64,000 nucleotides of DNA from assembly GCA_950097015.1 (NCBI GenBank), contig CATNEN010000002.1, positions 4,123,001 through 4,187,000 on the forward strand, given 5' to 3'. The position numbers and the translations under genes were made by a program. Shown here piece by piece: positions 54,955 through 64,000 of this stretch; positions within the stretch are counted from its first letter, which is position 1; the number at the start of each line of letters is the position of its first letter. The notes under the pieces were generated by a model. The model saw only the letters and a list, made by a program, of their open reading frames with translations, was not told the origin of the DNA and did no database searches. The stretch comes from Macrostomum hystrix. Taxonomy: Eukaryota; Platyhelminthes; Macrostomidae.

Positions 54955-55038
54955 ACGTGAGAATGTCAGGGCAGATGTACACACCTGTATGAGTGTGCTT
55001 GCGTAATATTTGTACATGTGTACTCAGGAGTCAGCGAA
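54955..55038 (+). mobile_element. SINE-A body fragment
   Basis: Contains GTCAGGGCAGATGTACACAC, CTGTATGAGTGTG and ACTCAGGAGTCAGCG, then breaks off. It is followed by short repeats of CATAGGTCATAGG. Confidence 0.7.
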
Positions 55039-55359
55039 GGTCAGGTCATAGCATAGGTCATAGGCGTAGGTCATAACATAGGTGTGCTACCCTGAAGTTC
55101 AGCAAGTCTCTCTGTCAGTCCATTTTCATCAGTGCCCGTCAGCACTGACTAGGAGAGAAAAATTGTGATGCATTTCATTTGTACTACAAACATTGTCTAT
55201 TGACCCAATTCGACCAAAAACCGCTTGCCTGTAGCCTTCCGAGCTTTTTTCTAACAAGGTCCTGTCACTCAGAAAATCAATTTGCAACGATCACAGCCTC
55301 CTTTTAACCATTGAATACTTTCGTGCCTTTTCACTGGTTTGCAAGCTTTTACACTCTCT

Positions 55360-55503
55360 TTTATGCTCTCACTCTCGCTCTCACTCTCACTCCCACTCTC
55401 AACTTTAACTCTCACTCTCACTCTCACTCTCACTCTAATTCTCACTCTCACTCTCACTCTTACCCTCACTCTCACTCTCACTCTCCCTCTCGCTCTCACT
55501 TTA

Positions 55504-55570
<67 letters not shown>

Positions 55571-55604
55571 ATCTCACTCTCATTCTTACTTTCACCCACT
55601 CACA

Positions 55605-55642
<38 letters not shown>

Positions 55643-55660
55643 CTCTTACTCTCACTTTAT
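55360..55660. repeat. (CTCACT)n hexamer array
   Basis: About 50 copies of CTCACT with a few AACTTT or ACCCAC interruptions. The long open frames in both directions follow from the hexamer. Confidence 0.97.
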
Positions 55661-56100
55661 CACCAATCTGGTAATTATCTCAGTTTAGCCATGTGAGCTA
55701 ATATTTGCGGTAAATGAATAACACATTTTTATTTAAACTAGAAAAACTGCAAGGAGGAGCAGCTCAGCTAGTTTCGCACGCCATTCGCTTGAGCAGTGAG
55801 ACCGCAGCCGAATCTGTTCGCGCATCCAGGCTAGCTTAGTCTGGATCAGGGATCTAAAATCCTGTCTGGCCCTAATCTTCTTTCGTTTGCCATTTCTACG
55901 TGCGAAAAAATATCTGGGGTGGGCTGAGCAAAGTTATCTGGATGTGCACGTCAATTGCCGGGCTTTGGGCGCGGCACGGCCAGTATTGGGATCTTTGGAT
56001 CTCGAGGCAGGGGATGCCACACCCTGACTGCGGCGTCAGAGATGGCGGCTAAAGGAATGCGAATTAGAATTAGTAGACGAAGTATGTGCCTCGATTACGG
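55661..56100. other. Unique spacer
   Basis: Moderately GC-rich with short open frames but no recognisable protein. Confidence 0.4.
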
Positions 56101-56103
56101 CTT

Positions 56104-56330
56104 CCCCACATCCCATCCCATCCCATCCCTTCCCATCCAGTCCCATCCCATCCCATCCAGTCCCATCCCATCCCATCCCATCCCATCCCTTCCCATCCCA
56201 TCCCATCCCTTCCCATCCAGTCCCATCCCATCCCATCCCATCCCATCCCATCCCATCCCACCCCATCCCATCCCATCCCATCCCATCCCATCCCACCCCA
56301 TCCCGTCCCATCCCATCCCATCCCATCCAA
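56104..56330. repeat. (CATCC)n pentamer array
   Basis: About 45 copies of CATCC (CCCAT phase), with CTTCC, CAGTCC and CACCC variants. Confidence 0.97.
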
Positions 56331-56522
56331 TGTGAGAGTGGGCGCATATCAGAGTAAATGAAGTGGCATCTGGTCTGTCCAATCTTGACAGCTCAGCTTG
56401 TTGAATGAATTCTGTTGTCAAGCAATCTTGGAGCCTGAATGAATTTTGTCCACGAAAAACATTTGGTGTTTTTTCACTGTTGACGCCAACTATTTCGGTT
56501 GTATTTAAGTCTGATTGGATTC

Positions 56523-56690
56523 CAGAAATTGCAGACACCGATAGCAGACACATTTGTCCAGGCTGTGGAACAGGCAGGACTGACGCATGGATACAATGGA
56601 GGGTGGTGGCGATTGCGGCAACCCAGATTGCAGACCAGACTGACTTTCACTACCCCATCTGGCTACTGCTCCAGGACTGCTTATATGTGT
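56523..56690 (+). pseudogene. Possible GMC-oxidoreductase-like exon fragment
   Basis: After an acceptor-like GATTGGATTCCAG the frame reads KLQTPIADTFVQAVEQAGLT then HGYNGG, and later QTRLTFTTPSGYCSRTAYM. This resembles the GMC block 'tPl..aFveAg.e.G...D.NG ... qtt...G.R.St.kAyL'. No other GMC motif (GxGxxG, GGSSxxN) is seen nearby, so it may be a lone exon, a relic or chance. A (TG)n-like run follows. Confidence 0.25.
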
Positions 56691-56809
56691 GTGTCTGCGT
56701 GTGTGTGCGCATGTTGATCGACCGGAAATCATGCCAGATGTCGCTTAATGAGAGAAAGCAATGAGATATTTGCGAATAAAGTAGAGGAGCTTGAAGGTGG
56801 AGATGGCGA

Positions 56810-57065
56810 GAGGCAGAGAAAGGGCGAGGGGTAGGGAAGGGCGAGGGGTAGGGAAGGGTGATGGGTAGGGAAGGGTGATGGGTAGAGAAGGGCGATGGGT
56901 AGGGAAGGGTGATGGGTAGAGAAGGGTAATGGGTAGGGAAGGGCGATGGGTAGGGAAGGGCGATGGGTAGGGAAGGGCGATGGGTAGGGAAGGGCGATGG
57001 GTAGGAAGGGCGATGGGTAGGAAGGGCAATGGGTAGGAAGGGCGATGGGTAGGGCAGGAGGAGGA
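56810..57065. repeat. 17-bp purine-rich minisatellite
   Basis: The unit is GGGTAGGGAAGGGCGAT, about 15 copies, with GGTGAT and AGAGAAGG variants. Confidence 0.95.
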
Positions 57066-57227
57066 TGGAGGGTAGGCAGGAAGAGGGTGGAGGGTAGGCA
57101 TGGTAGTGAAGCTGGAAAGACAGGTTCAGAAGTGCCAAATGTGCAAGCTAAAGTACATTAGACACTGAGATAATTAAATGGTTTTCGCTATCTACGCTTT
57201 AGAAAGAAGCTAAAATATCTATTTTAT

Positions 57228-57414
57228 CGATGAGAAAGTCAGGGCAGATGTACACACCTGTGTGAGCGTGTGCCTGCGTACAGTATCTGTGTGCGTGTGT
57301 ACTCAGGAGTCAGCGAAATGGGCAGAATTGCCTCCTCGCTGGCTGCGGGTCTAGTGTCACCAAACTATGTGTCATTGCCCGCAGCCCTCCTGCAATTATT
57401 ATTATTATTATTAT
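57228..57414 (+). mobile_element. SINE-A 3' half with (ATT)n tail
   Basis: Body from GATGAGAAAGTCAGGGCAGA to CAGCCCTCCTGCAATT, then an ATT tail of six or more units. The head is absent, consistent with 5' truncation. Confidence 0.8.
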
Positions 57415-57769
57415 CTATTTTATCGCCGTCAGACAAGAGGAAGTGCGGAAATTTGACTGGAAATTTCTCAAATTAAGATATTTTCTTCTGCTTTCAGAGA
57501 TTGCTAAGGAAAATGAGGCATAAAATTACGCAAGCAGACAGACAAGACGAGAGTAATTAAAGACTATTTTCAAAGGAATGAAATTCTGACTGGCAGATAC
57601 TTGATAGCGGCTCAATTAAATTGTGAAAGGTAATTTTTTGTCGACGAAAAAGAGAACATCAGTTGACAGTAAAAAAAGACTGCCAGGAAGTGGGAGACAG
57701 GGGAAGGAACAAGTGCTGAAGGTTCACATGGTGCCTCGGGCTTCCTGGGTTGTGACTGGCCTATCAGCA

Positions 57770-57845
57770 GCTCGCTAGCTGATTGGCTAGAAGACTGGAG
57801 TCCTGGAGTCTCCCCCCCAGTTGCCGTATTAAAGCAGGGCATGAC
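57770..57845 (+). promoter_or_regulatory. Promoter-like segment before 57902
   Basis: An inverted CCAAT box (TGATTGGCT, near 57780) and a TATA-like TATTAAAG (near 57826) lie about 120 and 75 nt upstream of the candidate ATG at 57902. The spacing is reasonable for a start region, but the evidence is only motif-level. Confidence 0.3.
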
Positions 57846-57901
57846 TGGGATTCGCATGGCACACTTATTGAAAAACTGTCCTGAAAGAAGCGGCTGCAAG
57901 G

Positions 57902-60900
57902 ATGCAAGAACACTTCACTGCCAGCAGTAGATGGGCCAGCGAATTGGTGAACACGACTTCTGCTGCGGCGATGGGCGCGGCAACTGCCACCATGGCTGGC
58001 GAAGACAGCATTGGAATCAATTTGAGTGAGTTGCGGCTCAGTGTGCGGTGAATACGGTGAATACTAGTGAATATCCAGTGAATATCCAGTGAATATCCAG
58101 TGAATATCCAGTGAATGTCTAGTGAATGTCTAGTGAATATCCAGTGAATATCTAGTGAATATCTAGTGAATATCCAGTGAATGTCTAGTGAATGTCTAGT
58201 GAATATCCAGTGAATATCTAGTGAATATCTAGTGAATATCCAGTGAATATCTAGTGAATGTTTAGTGAATGTCTAGTGAATATCCAGTGAATATCTAGTG
58301 AATATCTAGTGAATATCTAGTGAATATCTAGTGAATATCCAGTGAATATCCAGTGAATATCCAGTGAATATCCAGTGAATGTCTAGTGAATGTCTAGTGA
58401 ATATCCAGTGAATATCCAGTGAATGTCTAGTGAATGTCTAGTGCATATCCAGTGAATATCCAGTGAATATCCAGTGAATATCCAGTGAATGTCTAGTGAA
58501 TGTCTAGTGAATATCCAGTGAATATCTAGTGAATATCTAGTGAATATCTAGTGAATATCTAGTGAATATCCAGTGAATATCCAGTGAATATCCAGTGAAT
58601 ATCCAGTGAATGTCTAGTGAATGTCTAGTGAATATCCAGTGAATATCCAGTGAATATCCAGTGAATATCCAGTGAATATCCAGTGAATATCTAGTGAATA
58701 TCCAGTGAATATCCAGTGAATATCCAGTGAATATCTAGTGAATATCCAGTGAATATCCAGTGAATGTCTAGTGAATGTCTAGTGAATATCCAGTGAATAT
58801 CTAGTGAATATCTAGTGAATATCCAGTGAATGTCTAGTGAATATCCAGTGAATATCTAGTGAATATCCAGTGAATATCTAGTGAATATCTAGTGAATATC
58901 CAGTGAATGTCTAGTGAATGTCTAGTGAATATCCAGTGAATATCCAGTGAATATCTAGTGAATATCCAGTGAATATCTAGTGAATATCCAGTGAATATCC
59001 AGTGAATATCCAGTGAATGTCTAGTGAATGTCTAGTGAATATCCAGTGAATATCTAGTGAATATCCAGTGAATATCCAGTGAATATCCAGTGAATATCTA
59101 GTGAATATCCAGTGAATATCCAGTGAATATCCAGTGAATATCCAGTGAATATCTAGTGAATATCCAGTGAATATCCAGTGAATATCCAGTGAATGTCTAG
59201 TGAATATCTAGTGAATGTCTAGTGAATATCTAGTGAATATCTAGTGAATATCTAGTGAATATCCATTGAATGTCTAGTGAATATCTAGTGAATATCTAGT
59301 GAATATCTAGTGAATATCCAGTGAATATCTAGTGAATGTCTAGTGAATGTCTAGTGAATATCCAGTGAATATCTAGTGAATATCTAGTGAATATCTAGTG
59401 AATATCTAGTGAATATCCAGTGAATATCCAGTGAATATCCAGTGAATATCCAGTGAATGTCTAGTGAATGTCTAGTGAATATCCAGTGAATATCCAGTGA
59501 ATGTCTAGTGAATGTCTAGTGAATATCCAGTGAATATCCAGTGAATATCCAGTGAATATCCAGTGAATGTCTAGTGAATGTCTAGTGAATATCCAGTGAA
59601 TATCTAGTGAATATCTAGTGAATATCTAGTGAATATCTAGTGAATATCCAGTGAATATCCAGTGAATATCCAGTGAATATCCAGTGAATGTCTAGTGAAT
59701 GTCTAGTGAATATCCAGTGAATATCCAGTGAATATCCAGTGAATATCCAGTGAATATCCAGTGAATATCTAGTGAATATCCAGTGAATATCCAGTGAATA
59801 TCCAGTGAATGTCTAGTGAATGTCTAGTGAATATCCAGTGAATATCCAGTGAATGTCTAGTGAATATCTAGTGAATATCTAGTGAATAGCTAGTGAATAT
59901 CTAGTGAATATCTAGTGAATAGCTAGTGAATATCTAGTGAATATCTAGTGAATATCTAGTGAATATCCAGTGAATATCTAGTGAATGTCTAGTGAATATC
60001 CAGTGAATATCCAGTGAATATCCAGTGAATATCCAGTGAATGTCTAGTGAATGTCTAGTGAATATCCAGTGAATATCCAGTGAATGTCTAGTGAATATCT
60101 AGTGAATATCTAGTGAATAGCTAGTGAATATCTAGTGAATATCTAGTGAATGTCTAGTGAATATCTAGTGAATATCTAGTGAATATCTAGTGAATATCCA
60201 GTGAATATCTAGTGAATGTCTAGTGAATATCTAGTGAATATCCAGTGAATGTCTAGTGAATATCTAGTGAATATCTAGTGAATAGCTAGTGAATATCTAG
60301 TGAATATCTAGTGAATGTCTAGTGAATATCTAGTGAATATCTAGTGAATATCTAGTGAATATCCATTGAATGTCTAGTGAATATCTAGTGAATATCTAGT
60401 GAATGTCTAGTGAATATCTAGTGAATATCTAGTGAATGTCTAGTGAATATCCAGTGAATGTCTAGTGAATATCCAGTGAATATCTAGTGAATATCCAGTG
60501 AATATCCAGTGAATGTCTAGTGAATATCTAGTGAATGTCTAGTGAATATCCAGTGAATGTCTAGTGAATATCCAGTGAATATCTAGTGAATATCCAGTGA
60601 ATATCCAGTGAATGTCTAGTGAATGTCTAGTGAATATCCAGTGAATATCCAGTGAATGTCTAGTGGATATCTTTATCTTTAGTAATAGCTTTTCGTAATA
60701 GCTAGTTAGACCAGTAGAAAGTACCAATTCGGAGTACATAAAAATATACTTTAATGGTAATTAGAGGAGATTAGATGGAACACGTCATTCAGAATTAGTT
60801 TCAACTGTTCTGTGTTCATAAATCTTTCTTATCCCTGCATGGCTGGCCTTCAAGATTCACTGAGAGTGGCTCTCAATGCTTGGATGGCCCACGTGAGTTT

Positions 60901-61221
60901 GGCTATTAGACATAAAAGTCTAACCCAGAATACACTGACTGTCTGAACAAAGTCAGGCTGGCTTGATAATTTATTGTGTTGATGAACTATTGAAATCCCC
61001 CCAAATCGCTGCTGTATAGATTCTGTTAGATTGCGTGGGCGTAAACACTCACATTGATCGATAAATTCTCTGGGGCTGACTGAAAGTGGTCAGGTCTTGC
61101 AGTCGATCGTATTGGTATATGCCGTTTTTCATACTCCAACTTTTCTAAGAGATCAGGAGTCCGCAATATAGTGCAGCTTGCGGCTCAAAGAGGGAGGCAT
61201 AGAGAACACGTGCTGGGTTGA
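57902..61221 (+). CDS. Candidate short protein, three exons, unknown
   Basis: Exons 57902-58025, 60855-60892 and 61150-61221 join in phase to 77 codons. Exon 1 reads MQEHFTASSRWASELVNTTS and ends before a good donor, GTGAGTTG. Exon 2 (38 nt, SLRVALNAWMAH) sits between a pyrimidine-rich acceptor (CTTTCTTATCCCTGC ... TTCAAG) and GTGAGTTT. Exon 3 follows CAACTTTTCTAAG and ends TGA. Intron 1 would contain the 2.6-kb 11-bp satellite. No family is recognised. Exon 1 is more credible than the later joins. Confidence 0.25.
58056..60665. repeat. Satellite, 11-bp unit, about 236 copies
   Basis: The unit is GAATATCCAGT, with GAATATCTAGT, GAATGTCTAGT and rare GAATAGCTAGT variants. The order of variants repeats over long distances: the series near 58500-58760 recurs near 59580-59830, about 1.08 kb later, indicating higher-order block duplication. 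Confidence 0.98.
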
Positions 61222-62880
61222 CGCGGGAGAGATGAGATACGGGAGAGATGAGATACGGCAGAGATGAGACACTGGAGAGATGAGACACGGGAGAGATGAG
61301 ACACTGGAGAGATGAGACACGGGAGAGATGAGACACTGGAGAGATGAGACACGGGAGAGATGAGACACGGGAGAGATGAGACACGGGAGAGATGAGACAC
61401 GGGAGAGATGAGACACGGGAGAGATGAGACACGGGAGAGATGAGACACGGAATAGATGAGACACGGGAGAGATGAGACACGGGAGAGATGAGACACGGGA
61501 GAGATGAGATACGGGAGAGATGAGACACGGGAGAGATGAGATACGGGAGAGATGAGACACTGGAGAGATGAGACACGGGAGAGATGAGACACTGGAGAGA
61601 TGAGACACGGGAGAGATGAGACACTGGAGAGATGAGACACGGGAGAGATGAGACACGGGAGAGATGAGACACGGGAGAGATGAGACACGGGAGAGATGAG
61701 ACACGGGAGAGATGAGACACGGGAGAGATGAGACACGGAATAGATGAGACACGGGAGAGATGAGACACGGGAGAGATGAGACACGGGAGAGATGAGATAC
61801 GGGAGAGATGAGACCGGGAGAGATGAGACACGGGAGAGATGAGACACGGGAGAGATGAGACACGGGAGAGATGAGACACGGAATAGATGAGACACGGGAG
61901 AGATGAGACACGGGAGAGATGAGACACGGGAGAGATGAGACACGGGAGAGATGAGACACGGGAGAGATGAGACACGGGAGAGATGAGATACGGGAGAGAT
62001 GAGACACGGGAGAGATGAGACACGGGAGAGATGAGACACGGGAGAGATGAGACACGGGAGAGATGAGACACGGGAGAGATGAGACACGGGAGAGATGAGA
62101 TACGGGAGAGATGAGACACGGGAGAGATGAGACACGGGAGAGATGAGACACTGGAGAGATGAGACACGGGAGAGATGAGACACGGGAGAGATGAGACACG
62201 GGAGAGATGAGACACGGGAGAGATGAGACACGGGAGAGATGAGACACGGGAGAGATGAGACACGGAATAGATGAGACACGGGAGAGATGAGACACGGGAG
62301 AGATGAGACACTGGAGAGATGAGACACGGGAGAGATGAGACACGGGAGAGATGAGACACGGGAGAGATGAGACACGGGAGAGATGAGACACGGGAGAGAT
62401 GAGACACGGGAGAGATGAGACACGGAATAGATGAGACACGGGAGAGATGAGACACGGAATAGATGAGAAACGGAATAGATGAGACACGGGAGAGATGAGA
62501 CACTGGAGAGATGAGACACGGGAGAGATGAGACACGGGAGAGTTGAGACACGGGAGAGATGAGACACGGAATAGATGAGACACGGGAGAGATGAGACACG
62601 GAATAGATGAGACACGGGAGAGATGAGACACGGAATAGATGAGACACGGAATAGATGAGACACGGGAGAGATGAGACACGGAATAGATGAGACACGGAAT
62701 AGATGAGACACGGGAGAGATGAGACACGGAATAGATGAGACACGGGAGAGATGAGAGACGGGAGAGATGAGACACGGAATAGATGAGACCGGGAGAGATG
62801 AGACACGGAATAGATGAGACCGGGAGAGATAGGACACAGAATAGATGAGACCGGGAGAGATGAGACACGGAAGAGATAAG
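61222..62880. repeat. Satellite, 16-bp unit, about 104 copies
   Basis: The unit is GAGATGAGACACGGGA, with TACGGGA, CACTGGA and CACGGAATA variants. All three minus-strand frames stay open for about 550 codons because the 48-nt period contains no stop. They read as one peptide repeat (SHLSRVSSLPCLISPV) in each frame and are not called as genes. Confidence 0.98.
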
Positions 62881-63435
62881 ACAGATGATTAGTAGGAATC
62901 GAGATGAGACAGAGAGAGAGAGAGAGTAGATGTTGCAGGCGCGCGGTTCAGTTGCATTTCGAGTTGATTTAGCCGACCCCTATTTTATTAGGTTGGGTGA
63001 GACTTCGCAGTACAGATAAAAATGCGGAGAGTGCGTAAGTCAGAGACACTTGAAACAGCCGCCTACGCAAATGCCTTGTTAAGGAATTTCCCCACAGGAA
63101 GGTCCCACAATGGGAGGTTTTCTCGGCTTTGTCTTTCTTTAACAAAGAAGAATCGATGAAGTGAGAGAGACTGAGAGACGTGGAGGCCACTTGTAGTTTG
63201 TGGGTATACTAGAGTGAATTCGTTATGCAGTAACAACTGGTAGCTGCATATGCTGTGTAATTACATTGCTTCATTGCTTAGAAATGCTGAATTTGAAAGC
63301 CCAGTGCAGCTCCATGTACATGTAGCATGTGCAACAGGCACTGCGGTGTACATGTTGGAGTATTTGGACACTCAATGCAATTATTGGCAATGGATGCAGG
63401 CATTGGTGACGAAATTGTGGAGTTCAGTTGCTTCT
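62881..63435. other. Unique spacer, nothing recognised
   Basis: Short open frames on both strands lack any recognisable family or splice support. Confidence 0.45.
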
Positions 63436-63765
63436 CGTAGTTTCATAAGACATTGTATATTAGTGTCATAAGACATTGTATATTAGTGTCATAAGACATT
63501 GTATATTAGTGTCATAAGACATTGTATATTAGTGTCATAAGATATTGTCGATTTGTGTCATAAGACATTGCGGATTAGTGTCAGAGGACATTGTGGATTA
63601 GCTTCATAAGACATTGTGGATTAGTGTCAGAGGACATTGTGGATTAGTGTCAGAGGACATTGTGGATTAGTGTCATAAGACATTGTAGATTAGTGTCATA
63701 AGACATTGTAGATCAGTGTCATAAGACATTGTAGATTAGTATCAGAGGACATTGTGGATTCGTGG
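63436..63765. repeat. Minisatellite, 23-bp unit, about 14 copies
   Basis: The unit is TAGTGTCATAAGACATTGTA plus TAT, with CAGAGGACATTGTGGAT variants. Unique AT-rich sequence then runs to the window end. Confidence 0.95.
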
Positions 63766-64000
63766 ATTCACGTGGCATTGTAGAATAGTTTGAATGATTT
63801 ATCTAAAGCAGTGAATGTAAATAAGGCAGTCACATTAAATGTGCTATAGTTTTTCATGTACAATATGCATTCACATGCAGAGAAGGTTTGGTAAGTACGC
63901 ATACATTTACATGCAGTTGTTTACCATTTTCAATTCTTGGAGCCTACAGGCAATTCCCAACCTAATTAATTGTGTAGCAGTTGTCTGCTTTTTGTTCCCG

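Noticed and set aside
4491-63765. CRISPR arrays
   Set aside because: The repeats are head-to-tail without unique spacers, no cas genes are present, and the window is eukaryotic.

Overview
The window looks like a metazoan nuclear contig. It carries intron-split genes for animal-type proteins (a Wnt ligand, liprin-beta, a NuSAP-like spindle protein, cytoplasmic tryptophanyl-tRNA synthetase), tRNA-derived SINEs and a non-LTR retrotransposon. The divergent Wnt, the small introns and the acceptor-like AG found 0-32 nt upstream of most start codons point to an invertebrate, probably a spiralian that uses spliced-leader trans-splicing, such as a free-living flatworm. The species assignment is inference and cannot be proven from the window.

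Layout: 1-1500 holds two strong inverted repeats. 1536-4023 (+) is a zinc-ribbon plus LRAT-domain gene. 4.5-9.5 kb is minisatellite. 9622-14264 (-) is a Wnt gene whose three main introns are almost pure minisatellite. 14.8-17.98 kb is four more arrays. 17229-20940 (-) is a NuSAP-like gene, followed by 8-bp and 39-41-bp arrays. 23806-26916 (-) is liprin-beta. 27-30 kb is AT-rich with no gene seen. 30148-31265 (-) may encode a small secreted precursor. 32985-39846 (-) is WARS1, with a 4.8-kb first intron filled by two arrays and SINEs. 39.85-42.25 kb is empty. 42260-42936 (-) is a small PAN/apple-like gene, head-to-head with a proline-repeat gene at 43367-45892 (+). 46382-49117 (+) is a 5'-truncated RT/RNase H retrotransposon lying inside an (AACC)n microsatellite. 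49.3-64 kb is mostly minisatellites and SINE pieces, with an RT relic, a possible GMC-oxidoreductase exon and a possible short gene.

Exon joins were worked out by matching intron phases and checking homology. Liprin-beta, NuSAP, WARS1, the PAN gene and the proline-repeat gene each give a total coding length divisible by three. The Wnt gene does not, unless a 17-nt microexon made from a duplicated exon edge is used.

More than thirty distinct tandem arrays, each with its own unit (4 to 67 bp), fill introns and spacers. At several introns the repeat unit looks copied from the splice site itself. The genes do not form an obvious pathway or operon.
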